Part shown: in pieces, positions 25,527-36,629 of the stretch
How positions within the stretch are numbered: the first letter of the stretch is position 1
Layout: every line of letters begins with the position of its first letter
Assembly (NCBI GenBank): GCA_010405405.1
Contig: MU004241.1
Span: forward strand, 620,001-684,000
Source of the DNA: Microthyrium microscopicum
Taxonomy: Eukaryota > Ascomycota > Dothideomycetes > Microthyriales > Microthyriaceae
Direction: 5' to 3'
DNA length: 64,000 nt
The notes under the pieces: model-generated
Databases searched by the model: none
Seen by the model: the letters and a program-made list of their open reading frames with translations, nothing else
Told to the model about the DNA's origin: nothing
Position numbers and translations under genes: made by a program

Positions 25527-28500
25527 CTACAATCCCCTCATAAACTCCTCCACGGTAATAGGCCGTCGAACAGCATTCGAATAGCCTTCGTGAAAACTGA
25601 CCCACACGCGATTCACGTCCGACAACACCACAACCTTCGCTTGACGCTCCGCCTCCTCTCCCGTTGGCTCCTTGAACGCGCGTCCAAAGAAGTCTCTCTT
25701 CACCGCTTTTCTATCTCTAGCATCTTGCTCTGCCACCTCTTCGGCCTTGGTCTTCAAGACTTTGCCTTCTACTAAACCTGCACCGATCGTTGAGGAAGCT
25801 CGCTTGATTGCACGCCGACGCCACTCGCCTTCTAGCACTTGTCGTACTGCATAGCGTACTCCTTCGCCTTTGCTCTTCAGCGAGGCAAAGGTACCCAACG
25901 CATCGAGTCCGGGCTCCATACGGTATACCCAGCCGCCTTTGTTGCGTCCATCGTCTTCTACTTTGCTGCGCTCGAATCGTACGCCTGTGGCGGACATGCA
26001 TTCGACTGCGCGATTCACGCGCTCCTTCTCGTCGGCACGGCGGACACTGGCTGTTGGGGCGGAACGTGCACCTGCGCTAGTTGATGTGTGGATGACTACG
26101 GGCTTGACGTCAGGTGCTAGTAGACGTAGCGTATAAGGTAGGAGCTCTGAGGCGATGACATCGCGAGCGCGATAGAGCCGGGCAAGAGGAAGAGATAGGT
26201 TGGATTGTAGGGCGGTAATGGCAGCAGTGTTGGCTTTGAGGGATTCTGAGACGAGGTAGGGCGCTGCTGGGCCGGAGAATGGTGTGGATGGATCGGGCTC
26301 GTCTTTGGTGAATTTGTTGTCGTGAGCGTGGCGTGGCATGGAGCTGGCAAAGAGGTTGTGGAAGGCCAGTATGGAGGAGGAAAGGTAAGGGGCAAGTTCC
26401 CATTCTTGTGAGTGAAATAGTTGAGAGGAGAGGAAGTCGTGGAAGTACAACCATTCGTATGCGGCGTTTGGTTTGCTGAGGAAGTTGTCGTCTTGCATTG
26501 GCTTATCGGGGTAGATGGAGAAGCAATCTGTCTCGTATTAGTAGGGATAGGAAAAGATCTCAATTGACCTGCCTGTTATGATCTTCTCATGCTCTCCGCT
26601 GGCATCAATCATCTCTCTAAGACGACCCATAGCTCTTCGCTTCGCAGCTTCGGTGACTCCTATGACACCGTCCTTTTGAAAGTTATCGGATTTGGCTAAT
26701 GAGTTGTCTGCTGTCTTTGGAAATCCAGCGCCTTCCTGGAAGACACGATCTACTACTTCTTTGGACCCGCCTCGACCAAGACTGCGTGCTGCACCACCTC
26801 CATAGGAGACTTCAGAAAGGATGTTTTCTTCAATCCATTTTTTGGACACACGCGCTGTTGGGTCGACCAGACAAGAGCTACGCCATCGAGCGGCAACCCA
26901 TTCGCCAACAACAAGGACACTTCGGATATCTCCTTCGACAGTTCCACTACGAAACGATTCCTTTTTGCTGCCCACGCCCCATGTTGCCTCACAGAGTCGA
27001 CGAGTGCCATCCAGATCGCAAGCGATGCCTTCACGCTCGAAGATCGAATGAACTCTTGAGACAACCATTTGGAGTGGAGGCTTGCGAACGTGGATGATCT
27101 CGGCAAAAGAACTTTGGCGAAGAGGGCGTAAAGAAGGATGATAAACATCATTACAGATGAGAATCAGAGGTCTGAGTAGTCGGAAGCGATCACCTTTCTT
27201 CTTCTTTTTGGGAGCTCCGGATCCGTCTGACGATGATGTCGAGTTTGAGTTCTTCTGGTCCAAGTTAATGAGATCAATCAGTGCTTTGACGAAGCCACCG
27301 TCTCCTCCAGCGCCGCTTCCACCAACAACGCCGTCAACCTCATCCACAATTACGCAGACTGGTTTTCCAGCTTTGCGACTCTTTTCACCATTTGCAGCAG
27401 TCAGACTGACGCCACGAACATTTTCAGTCCCAACCATATCTCGGATACGACCTTTTACAACTTGACTGCTGCGTTCATCGCTTGCATTGATCTCTTGGAC
27501 TTCATATCCGGCTTGCTTAGCACACACATGGGCCAATGTTGTCTTTCCAAGCCCTGGTGGACCAGTAAGCATCAGTACTTTTCGGTGCTGTTTGGCATCC
27601 TCATCCCATTGGTTGTTACTGTGGTTATGCTTGGGTTTGGTAGACTTTTTCGCTGCTCCTGGAAAAACGATTGGATCCCAGCTCTTTAACCAATGTAAGA
27701 CGGACCGGTGGGTTCTTTCGTCGCCAACAAGATCTGTGAATTTTCGAGCGCGATACTTTTCAGTCCACAATCGAGGTGCCTTGCTGCTCTTTTTCACCGA
27801 GGAAGTTTCTACTGTTGGAACCACTGCCACTGCCTGTCGAATTTGCTCCAGGGCCTCGGCATCCTTCTTCTCTTTCTCAATCTCGTCCATAAGATCATGA
27901 ATCTCAATTCCATAGAAGGATCGAGTCGCTCGTCCAGCTGTTGTCGTCGATCTCGCAGCAATAATTCGTTCATAGGTTTCTGTGACACCCTTACGACGGA
28001 CTCCGATATAATGTTTGCGTCCTGAGAATAATTCCGCGGTCAAGAGTTCGTGGCGCCCTGAAGTCTTAGTTGGCTGGAGGATTGTCGCCTCCTGTTCAAG
28101 AGCATCGATGTCTTCGAAGTCTGTGCAGGTCTGGCCAGCGTTTTTCTCCTGTGTTTCTATATCCAAAGGCTCGCCAGGCTTCGGTGGCGACTTGTGCGTG
28201 TATTCAACCGGCTCTTCATCTTCGTCTTCCGAGTCCTCATCGAGCGCGAATCCTGCAATTGATCGCACATTGTTTGTGATGGGTCTCAAGGGCGAATAAT
28301 CTTGGTCAAGCTTTCTTCGTTTTCTTGACGCGTCTTGGTCCACTACTCCTTGTGTCTCTAAAACAGACATGATAATTCGACGAGTCGTTGGTGGGGATGA
28401 GGTGACTAGGGCAGTTCGTTCTGCTTTGGTAGGCGTCACTTGTATGGGATCAGAACGTGGACTGTGGAAAGATTGCCCAAAGAACTAACCAACAAGATGA

Positions 28501-28718
28501 TCGTCTTCGCTAAGAAACGCCTCAACTGAATGCCAGGCACGATGCTGAATAACTACTCCGTCTTTTGTCTTTTGCTCAAAATCTTCCGCGGTTTGTTGAT
28601 CAAGAGCTGCTATCTCTTCAGAAAAGGAGGTATTTGGTATGGGATCTGTGGATTCGGAGTGGAGGTGGATGGCAGGATCGAATGAGGATGAGAAATCAGA
28701 GGGAATTCCAAACGACAT
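25527..28718 (-). CDS. CTF18: Ctf18, alternative clamp-loader large subunit
   Basis: Three exons (28718-28490, 28438-26573, 26527-25527) give 1031 residues, the usual fungal size. The N-terminal exon has a conserved IQHRAW box. The AAA+ core carries Walker A GPPGLGKT at about residue 369, Walker B VIVDEVDG at about 439 and a sensor-1 like LILICND. The C-terminal region (SKPNAAYEWLYFHD) is typical of Ctf18. In the Ctf18-RFC complex it loads or unloads PCNA and supports sister-chromatid cohesion and the replication checkpoint in the nucleus. Intron 1 is 51 bp (GTTAGT donor). Intron 2 is 45 bp and is a GC-AG intron (CAG|GCAGGT). Two MCB boxes lie about 95-112 bp upstream. The gene looks intact. 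Confidence 0.95.
26528..26572 (-). other. GC-AG intron of Ctf18
   Basis: The donor on the minus strand reads CAG|GCAGGT and the acceptor GAGACAG. Only this choice keeps frame and produces the family-like IITDCFSIYP junction; the nearby GTCAATT would shift the frame. GC donors normally need a strong match to the rest of the consensus, as seen here. Length 45 bp. Confidence 0.8.
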
Positions 28719-29037
28719 CAGCCAGGCTCATTGACTGCTCTTGAGTGTGCCTATGGGGATTCGGTGCAAGGTGGGACCTGTTGAGTTGCTAGAATTGAGA
28801 AATCACTTGTCCGACGCGTCAAAAACGCGTTCCCAGGCTCCGCGACGCGCTGCACGTGGTCAAAGCGTACACGTGCTGCGGGTCAACCCGGCTAGCGCCA
28901 AAATGAAACTCGTTAGTCGTTGCGTTCGCGATGTCAGTGCGATCCATGAAGACCAATTCTTCCAAGCTTGAGTTCACAATGATCTCATCAAAGTTATTAG
29001 AGTAGTACCGGCATGATTATTGTCTCCTCCTGCCTGT
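28719..29037. promoter_or_regulatory. Divergent promoter region between Ctf18 and BTB gene
   Basis: 319 bp separate the two start codons, which face away from each other. The region is GC-rich around the MCB and CACGTG boxes and lacks a convincing gene of its own. Confidence 0.6.
28814..28830. promoter_or_regulatory. Paired MCB (ACGCGT) boxes upstream of Ctf18
   Basis: ACGCGT occurs at 28814-28819 and 28825-28830 and a GACGCG half-match at 28844-28849. In fungi MBF (Mbp1/Swi6, Res-type factors) binds this box to switch on replication genes at G1/S. The placement 96-112 bp before the Ctf18 start fits such control. Two CACGTG boxes follow at 28853 and 28870 and could serve either gene of this divergent promoter. 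Function is inferred from the motifs. Confidence 0.6.
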
Positions 29038-30254
29038 ATGGCTCAACAGCCTGTAACTCCCGTATATTATCGCGACTTTGGCTATCCCAACTCCAAACGT
29101 TGGCGGCTTGACATGGACGGCAAAAGCGTCCTCGACGTCACTGCAAAGCAATATGCTGAGTATGTACTCTTTTGAGCCCCTGGTGTCTTGCATATTTACC
29201 ACCGTACTTCTTCTTGTAGAATCAAAAACTAAGAAATGTTATGCAGGCTACTTTCAGGTCCTACAGTTGACGTATACGTTGGTCAAGAACAACGCCACTG
29301 GAAACTGCACCGCAATCTCTTAATATATCACTCGGAGTATTTTCAGCATGAGTTACAAGCTCAATCAACATCATCAACTTCCGCTCTTGTTTCAGCTCTA
29401 TCCATGGGAGATTCGGATGACAATGCGAAATTCAGGTTGAACTTACCCGACGAGGACCCTGCAGGGTTTGAATTGCTGGTCAGATGGTTCTATCAAGGCA
29501 AGCTGGATGATGTCTCCAACATCCCGGATTCTCAGGACAAGTACGCATACGTGGATGCGTGCCAAAGATTACATATATTGTGCCACAAGTTCCAAATGCC
29601 ACATCTCATGAATCAAGCTATCGACCAATATCGCAAAGGTTTAAACGAAGCAGGACTGGTGCCAGACAGTAGCGAATTGGCCGATATATACACACGCAGT
29701 CCAGTTGGCTCCCCATTCCGTACTCTCATGACCAGGATTGCGGCTCGTCAAATTTTACACCCTGAGAGCGACAAAAATGCTGAAAGCTATCGCAAATGCT
29801 TTGCTATTAGTCCTGATTTTGGAATTGAACTCGTAGATGCCATCAAGAGAGGCACTGGAGGCGTCACTATAGAGGATCCTACTGAAGGAGACGCTCACGA
29901 GTTTCATAGTCACGACACAGGACACCACCCACATATCAATGGTATGCTTTTCTTCACTTTTGAACTTCCTTCACAACTCCGTTTTGACTTTGTGTAGGAT
30001 CTGAACCTGAACAGAATAAACCAAACGGTGTAGAGACCAGCTCAAGACTGTCCTCTCCACCAAAAGAGCTCGAAGCCAACAGTCCTGTACAAATAACAAA
30101 ACTACAAAATAGGCCCAAAAAGAGGGCTCTATATGGTACTCACAAAGAAGACGCCGTCAAGGAACTTTCGTCAACAGACCCTTTTGTACTTCCCATGTCA
30201 AAGCAACGTTCCGCCAAAGCTCCCTCAGTAAATGGATCCGCTGTCAAAAAGTAA
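29038..30254 (+). CDS. BTB/POZ domain protein
   Basis: Exons 29038-29159, 29247-29941 and 29998-30254 encode 357 residues. Introns are 87 bp (GTATGT donor) and 56 bp (GTATGC donor, GTGTAG acceptor). After about 40 residues the segment GPTVDVYVG...HWKLHRNLLIYHSEYF is the opening of a fungal BTB domain, followed by PDEDPAGFELLVRWFYQGKL and the helical rest of the fold to about residue 140. The C-terminal half is polar and low-complexity with Lys/Arg-rich patches and no further domain. BTB proteins of this type act as dimerising adaptors, often for Cul3 ubiquitin ligases, or have unknown roles in fungi. Partner unknown. Confidence 0.85.
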
Positions 30255-30783
30255 GATACATCAATTCGAATTTGGAAGGCTGTGGCGTATGCAAATTTGG
30301 TCTTGTACGCAACAACAGAGTATCTTACTGATATTTCAAAAGGCTGCCACCGAAATTGGCTAAACGAAGTCGAAGCCACATGTCATAGACGCGCATTTGA
30401 ACTGTTCCAAGCATATACATATCTGGGCCTTCCCATTCTTCAACATATCTAGCATTGTATATGATTTACGATTCGATTTACAAATATACATGTAACACAA
30501 CTTCCGGAATAGTCTACGTCAATAGCCACATTCTGTGTTGGATCAACATATTCTTACACAGCCTTTCTGACGACTGCCGACGTCAACTCAGTTGGCCTGT
30601 TCATGCCTACAGACGCTACTTGTTTACAATATTCATGCATCAACGGCGCCCTGGAACTGCGCGTTCCAATGGCGTCTCGGAATGGTGCATTTGCCGCCAA
30701 GCCTGACGTGAGGGAGCGACTTTGTCTACCGGCGCAACCAAAGCGTCTTTTCATTCTTTTCGACTTTCATTGACAATCACACC
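30255..30783. other. Intergenic stretch
   Basis: No gene, RNA or repeat recognised between the BTB gene and the next small reading frame. Confidence 0.5.
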
Positions 30784-30887
30784 ATGAGCAAGCCAGACCT
30801 CAGCAGCAGCTGGCCACCAGGAGACAGTGAGGAATACATCAAAGCCCGCAATGGGCCCCTCAAGACGAACTCGAGTTGTGCAACCGC

Positions 30888-31391
30888 ATGGAAGCCATAG
30901 CCGCCAAGCGCCGCGCTCTCCCCACCGGCGCCATCATGCGCGACTACGAATTCTGCGTCGCCACCAACAGATACAGCACTGGGCAGCTCACTCAACTCGT
31001 TACTGCAGACCGCTCTCTTGTTGTTTACAACCTCAAGTTCGGCGTCGAAGTCGATGAGCCATGCAGCATGTGTGCCGCCATCGTCGATGCGCTCAATGCG
31101 TACGCCAAACACATCGAGCAGTACGTGAATCTTGTCGTTGTAGCCAAACGCCCAACTGCGAAGTTGAACAGGTATGCATGTAGACGTGGATGGAAAAACC
31201 TTTGCATGCTCTCCTCATTCATCAATGACTTTAAATGGATATGAACGTCGAGCCCAAGGCGGATGATGATATTGGTGATTAGCGAGCGGTGCATGGGCAG
31301 GAGCCTGCTTTCAGTGTCTTCAAAGGAGATGAAGAGGGCAATGTTAGGCATGTTTGGACTGGCAGACCTTGCGTCAACGAGTACGTTATGA
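30888..31391 (+). CDS. Small hypothetical protein, possibly decayed at 5' end
   Basis: From ATG 30888 a GC-rich frame reads MEAIAAKRRALPTG and continues, with one CxxC (EPCSMC), to a GTATGC donor at 31172. An 81-bp intron to 31252 would add 46 residues and a stop at 31391 (140 residues total). Upstream, a second ATG at 30784 starts a frame (MSKPDLSSSWPPGDSEEYI) that looks like the natural N-terminus but is out of phase with the rest around 30846-30850. Either the gene has a frameshift or the upstream frame is chance. Family not recognised. Confidence 0.35.
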
Positions 31392-32265
31392 GTATGCGAA
31401 GGCTATCAATTTGAGCTGACTGAGTATAAAGCATCGTTAGGGAACGCAGCTTGGATGCTATTTCGCCTATCTGGCTATCTTAGACCTAGTTCTAGAAGAT
31501 CGTGAAAATGTGTACACAGAAAATGATTACGTTCCACCGAGGGAGATTTGAGTGATCAAACGCTCACTTTTTTCTCAAATCGAAGTTATAGTGAGGACAT
31601 GCTGAGCAGGCTTTTAGTGTGCTATGGCGGTTGGTTGGAGGTTGTGTGTCTAGCAATGAAAGATAAAGTGCTTGCCTTGCCTAAGTGCTATTTAAAACTA
31701 CTAGAAAAAGAGCTTGATTGTGATTTTATCCTCAACGAACGTTTGGATTCGATTTTAAGATGATAAGTAGGAGGATTTGAATCCTGAGGGAAGTCAAGAC
31801 AGTCCTCCATATATACGCAAAGTAGGGAACATTTCCCAAGACACAAACAGGCGTGCGAGTGAGGCTCTCGTTTGGATCAAATTTGTGTGCATGTTGGAAT
31901 ACGGCGCTAGCCCTAATGGGCTCTGATACAATACACATTGATAATTCCAGCCTCTTACAAGGCGACGGTTCAATTCTGGGGGAGTCACTGGGGATTATAA
32001 TCCCCAGATCCCCCCCAATCCCCCGACCCCAGAATCGAGATAAAAGCCACCGGGCTTTTCCTCATGATACACCTCCTACCCACCGAGGGTAGGGGCTGTA
32101 TCATGAGTTTTTGCTTCATCGCATGATACAGTTGGCTATGTTTTTTTTGGCTCTGTGCTCAAAGCTCACTTGCAGTTTAGCAATAGGATTATAGAAATGT
32201 CATTTTTATTGTTATGTACTATATAGAGATTTTGCCACTGCCTCCTCCTATTGTTCTGCGGTGGG
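31392..32265. other. Intergenic stretch with a strong hairpin
   Basis: No gene was recognised. A C-rich patch (about 32,000-32,030) precedes a perfect-stem hairpin at 32061-32107, listed separately. Confidence 0.5.
32061..32107. repeat. Inverted repeat (hairpin)
   Basis: CTCATGATAC at 32061-32070 is the exact reverse complement of GTATCATGAG at 32098-32107. The inner part (CTCCTACCC against GGGTAGGGG) also pairs, leaving a loop of a few bases. GCATGATAC recurs at about 32,122. It could be the tip of a small foldback element or a structured RNA; neither can be decided. Confidence 0.6.
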
Positions 32266-32473
32266 AGAATGATAAAATAAATGGCATGCTCTCATCGAAT
32301 ATGACGTCCACCAACGCACCTTATAAGCAGCATACTCTCTAATTCCTGTCTGATAAAATAACTTTTTAGCATTTTCTATATAATCGATGGGATATGAAGG
32401 GTTCATCACTAGAATATAGCAGACGAGAGCCAAAGAAGCCAAAATGAGGGTACACCATTTATTTTGTCATTCG
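32266..32473. mobile_element. Foldback MITE, copy 1 (degenerate)
   Basis: The left end reads TGATAAAATAAATGGC and the right end CCATTTATTTTGTCA, inverted relative to each other and about 208 bp apart, with TCTCATCGAA-type core motifs inside. No target duplication could be seen. Lies upstream of the MFS gene. Confidence 0.75.
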
Positions 32474-32791
32474 ATTGAGATCTCAGCCTTATTGACGAGG
32501 CGAGGCTGTAGAGGGTGACTAAGCCATGTTGTAGCTCAAGTGCTTGGAAAATATCGGGACTGATCCGGTTCCGATCACGGCTATGCCCGTACCAGACATG
32601 GCGAACCGTGCGTATCTTCAAGCTCAACAACTCTCAAACAATCCAACTGTTGCTCCTCTGTAAACATTTGCCTATTCCTACTTGCTGACGCTCTCTTCAT
32701 CGAGCATATCTAGACGCCTTCCCGCGATGAACCCTTAAGCGCACCTCCTACAGCTGCGCGGTCAGCTTCTCTCCCTCTCACAACTCTCAGC

Positions 32792-34618
32792 ATGGACGAA
32801 TCCTCGCATCGGACGAAACGATTATTAGCGGTCGCTGCTGCCACAGTAGTCAGTTTGGCTTGCGGTACAAACTATGCATATTCCGCCTGGGCTCCTCAGT
32901 TTGCCCAGAAGCTGCAACTGACAGCCACGGAAAGCAATCTCATTGTATGGTGCAAGTTCAATGCGGTATGGGGTGGGCTGATCGTGTATAGGGAACCGCT
33001 GGCAATGTTGGCATGTACGCTTCTGGAATACCTTTCGGTTACATGGTCGATACAAGAGGGCCAAGATTGAATACAGTCATCGGATCAGTTCTACTTGGGG
33101 TCGGATACTACCCATTGTATTGGGGTAAGAGGATCAATACTTCATGTCGCAAGCAGAATACTAAACTGTTGCAGCTTATGAGAATGGAAAGGGATCTATG
33201 GGGGTCCCGATGCTGTTCTTTTTCTCATTCTTGACTGGCGCTGGAAGCTGCTCGGCGTTTTCAGCTTCTATAAAAACAGGTTGGTTATTTAGACGTGCTT
33301 TGGCTCGACTAACGTGTGCAGCTGCGCTCAATTGGCCTCACCATAGAGGAACGGCTACTTCATTTCCTCTGGCTGCATTCGGTCTCAGCGCCGTATTCTA
33401 TACTACTATCTCTGGAATACTGTTCCCTAGCAGTGTGCAGTCGTACCTCTTACTACTGACCTTTGGCACGTTTTGCATGTGCTTCTTCCCGGTTTTCTTC
33501 ATTTCCGTTCCAGCTGAGCAGAAGTACACAGCAGTCTCAGCAGACGAATATAATGAATCGGAGAATAGAAGAGACTCGAATGTACTACATCGACCAAAAT
33601 CATGGAAAAGCGTAGCAAGCACAACAAGCGATCCAAATAAGCCAGGTAAGCATTAGTTTCATTCTAGTATTATGCATTGCGCACATACTAAACCTCACCG
33701 CAGCTGCCCATTCTGGACAGACTGGTGTCACGGCAAATGGAGATGCAAGTGAAATATCGTCATTGCTTTCAAGCGAATCTATACCTGGCGACATTGATCC
33801 TGTGGAAAACAGCCTTAAGAACTCTGTACATAGTAACTCACATCATGGACCAGATATTACCGGACTCGCGCTTTTACCGACGGTAGAATTCTGGCTTCTT
33901 TGGTCGATGTTGGGAATACTAACTGGCATTGGCCTTATGACTATCAACAACATTGGAAACGACGTAAGCAACCAACTTCAAACTTGTCATTACACCCCAG
34001 CTAATATACACGCAGTCAAATGCGCTTTGGCGTTACTACGCTCCCGATACAGACCCCGATTATATCCTACAACGTCAACTTATGCACGTCTCCATTATTT
34101 CTATCATGTCTTTCTGTGGTCGTCTGCTTAGCGGCATTGGCTCCGACTTTTTGGTCAAGAAACATCACCTGTCCCGCTTTTGGTGCCTCGTCATCTCATC
34201 CTCGATTTTTGCCGTTGCTCAGGTACTCGCTCTCAGTATCGTCGATCCCAATTACCTCTGGCTTCTGTCGAGCATTAGTGGGCTGGGATATGGCTTTCTC
34301 TTTGGCGTGTACCCAGCACTCATCGCTGATGCTTTTGGCGTTAGCGGACTGAGCATGAATTGGGGCTACATGACGATTGCGCCAGTCATATTTGGCAATA
34401 TCTTCAATCTATTGTACGGTGGAGTATTTGATTCGCATTCAATCAAAGGCGAAGATGGGAACTTGGTTTGCGAAGTTGGTCTTGACTGCTACAGGAACGC
34501 GTACGTGGTTACAGCAATCGGCAGCGTTCTAGCCATCGGCTTAAGTGTACTCACAGCATGGCGCGACGGTCGCAAGCTTCGACGGCTTCGTGATTCTCTC
34601 AACGATCGACTTGATTAG
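32792..34618 (+). CDS. MFS transporter, nodulin-like/Mch1-type
   Basis: Six exons (32792-32944, 32992-33124, 33175-33279, 33322-33645, 33704-33963, 34016-34618) give 525 residues; the introns are 42-58 bp with GT-AG ends. The N-terminal half reads AGNVGMYASGIPFGYMVDTRGPR, the loop-2/3 signature of the family, followed by several hydrophobic helices. A polar loop of about 120 residues (around 215-320) separates the halves. The C-terminal half has SFCGRLLSGIGSDFLVK and a duplicated transport fold. Twelve membrane spans are expected. Fungal relatives are annotated as Mch1-like monocarboxylate-type carriers in vacuolar or plasma membrane, but the substrate here is unknown. The gene looks intact. 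Confidence 0.9.
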
Positions 34619-34736
34619 ACATTGCGTGGCGCTCCGGCGCACGCTCCTTAGATATCCTTTTTATCATGACACATAGCGTTAATCGTACAAGACATTATGA
34701 CCTCTTCCACGTCTTTCTGTAGCCCGGTGTTGTTCG

Positions 34737-35282
34737 TCATACTCGTCTCACACCTTCCAACAACCTCTCCAACCGGCCCACCAACTCATCCTTTTCCGCC
34801 TCCGTCTCCTTCGCCTCAACATCCAACTCCCCCAACTCCGCCGTCAGCTCCTTAATCCTCCTCTCCTGACTAGCCTCACTATCACCCAACCCCGGTAACG
34901 ATGCCACTAATGCCTCAAGCTGTTGTTCCTTCAGCACAAGATCTTGCGCCAACACTGTTAATCGCGCATGGATGTGTGGATCTGGCTGTATCTTGACACC
35001 ATCGTTTTCGGGTGCGCCATCTGTCGCCGTGCTTCCTTGCGTGTTGCCCCCTTGTGTGTTGTTTGTGGATGCAACGAGTGTAGTTTGTGTAGAGCCGCCT
35101 GGGACGACGAGGGTGACTTGCGAAGCGGGTGTGTTGTCTGTTGCGGGGACGGTGCCGAATTGGTCTGTTTGCCCGGGAATGTGGGCGTAATGGTGGCGAG
35201 TGTCGATGTAGTGGATTGTTGCGTACATTTGGGTCATTAGTTGGTCGAGACAGTCTTGGATTTGGGTCAGGCGGTCGGCCAT
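34737..35282 (-). CDS. MED21: Mediator subunit 21 (Srb7)
   Basis: A single exon of 181 residues. The start is ATG 35282, because MADRLTQIQDCLDQLMTQMYATIHYI is the conserved Med21 N-terminus; the frame upstream is unrelated. The middle is a Thr/Gly/Asn-rich linker and the C-terminal half is a heptad-rich coiled coil ending in LVGRLERLLEGVRRV. Med21 pairs with Med7 in the hinge of the Mediator middle module and is needed for Pol II activation in the nucleus. It converges on the MFS gene with 118 bp between stop codons. Confidence 0.93.
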   Translation of the reverse strand: MADRLTQIQDCLDQLMTQMYATIHYIDTRHHYAHIPGQTDQFGTVPATDNTPASQVTLVVPGGSTQTTLVASTNNTQGGNTQGSTATDGAPENDGVKIQPDPHIHARLTVLAQDLVLKEQQLEALVASLPGLGDSEASQERRIKELTAELGELDVEAKETEAEKDELVGRLERLLEGVRRV

Positions 35283-35536
35283 CTTGCGGTTGGTGTTTAA
35301 GTGGTGTAGGTGGGGAGAGATTTCGAATTGTTGAGGGATGGGGAGGTTGACGACGTTAGGCTTGACTGAAGGAGTGACTGGCGTTGGTAAAAATGAGAAG
35401 TGATGTTTGTTACAAAGAATTCTCAAATTATTGTTCATTGACAGACGTTCAAAAACATTTGAATGTTCAATGTCCAAAAGTTACTGCCCGAATCAACAAT
35501 GTGTTAGCCTCAGGCACGCCTTTTCTGTCCAACGCT

Positions 35537-35749
35537 GCATGTGGGCGACAAAATAAGTGACACGCTTCCATCAAGTTTGATGTCTGCCATCTGCTACGCT
35601 ATACATGTATGCTAGGGTCTATCATTTTCTTCTAATGTACTCAATCCCCCATCGAATGCGTTGGGATTTAAAGTAGCCTTTCTTGAAGAGGTGCGATGGG
35701 AGACATCATACTTGATGGGAGCGCGCCATTTATTTTGTCACCCGGTTGA
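35537..35749. mobile_element. Foldback MITE, copy 2
   Basis: The left end GCGACAAAATAAGTGACACGC and right end GCGCGCCATTTATTTTGTCACC are inverted repeats about 212 bp apart, with a TCCATCAAG/TTGATG core. The right end, CCCGGTTG, matches the CAACCGG-type tip of copy 4. Its right arm supplies the last codons and stop of the aldo/keto reductase remnant. Confidence 0.8.
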
Positions 35750-36629
35750 CGCGTTCAAATTCCAGATCAATCGAGACTTCATCCACATCTGTGAGCTCCT
35801 CGTTGTGTTCTTCTATTGTCATTGGTACTTTATCAATAATACAGTAACGTTTTTTATGGACTCCTCTCAAAGGTGGTGTATCCCCGAACGCATAACCTGT
35901 AGGATCTTGAACTCTTCCGCCGATAGTTGCTTCCGACAGCTTACGAACCGCCTGCTCCTCCTCTGCCGTCAAAGAAATAGACAAACCTCCCAGATTCTCT
36001 TGCAGCCGATGTAGTTTCGTTGTTCCAGGGATCGCAAAAACATCATCGCCTTGCGCCAACAACCACGCGAGACAACGGCATAGCAAAATAAATGGCGTAC
36101 CCTTATTAACTCTAATGGCTACTACCAGCGCTGCTACCTAAAAGATACTTTACTTCCTATCGTATCTAACACATACTCCTAATCCGAAAGCCTTTAAAAG
36201 TCAATAGAGTATATAGTAACAGAGCGTAGCGTCTAAGCGCTATTAGAGCTGATAGGAGTACGCCAATTATTCTGCCATGCCTTACCTAGGACCTTTCTGA
36301 TACCAAATTTGGTAGACAAGAAGATGTCTTCGCGCTTAGTTGGATTGGCCTTGAACCACTTGTTCAGGAGATCTCCCGAGTCGCCATGTTCGTCGGCTAA
36401 AGGTATTTGATTAGCAAGATGTGCAGCTAGAGAGGGCGAGGATCTTACCAGAGTCCCAGAATGTCTCGCCAGCCTTGTATACTTCGTCCAAATACGCAAG
36501 GCGTGTCTCATCTGAACCAGGTAGGCCGTAGTTGCCACTGAGGCTCATAAGTCCCAGGCCTAGACGTGGAACTTCTGGACCATTGCGGCCCAAAGGACGG
36601 GTTGGAAGAGGCTTGGTAACTTTTGACAT
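35730..36629 (-). pseudogene. Aldo/keto reductase broken by a MITE
   Basis: The N-terminal part (36629-36449 and 36396 to about 36284, 52-bp intron 36397-36448) carries RPLGRNGPEVPRLGLG, LDEVYKAGETFWDS and DIFLSTKFG, as in YakC-type NADPH-dependent reductases. It then runs straight into MITE copy 3. On the other side the C-terminal part resumes with LAWLLAQGDDVFAIPGTTK. About 145 residues, including the catalytic His region and the barrel middle, are missing. The DxYG catalytic Tyr position reads DEHG, so it was already abnormal. The last codons and the TAA lie in MITE copy 2. No full-length active enzyme can be made from this locus. Confidence 0.85.
36073..36283. mobile_element. Foldback MITE, copy 3 (inside AKR remnant)
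   Basis: Starts CAACGGCATAGCAAAATAAA and ends in the inverted ATTATTCTGCCATGCCTTA, 211 bp. The flanks do not match (CGAGA left, CCTAG right), so there is no target duplication. This agrees with loss of adjoining reductase sequence during or after insertion. Confidence 0.85.

Noticed and set aside
31970-31995. GGTTCAATTC resembling a tRNA T-arm
   Set aside because: No matching acceptor, D-arm or anticodon stem could be found in the 75 bases upstream.
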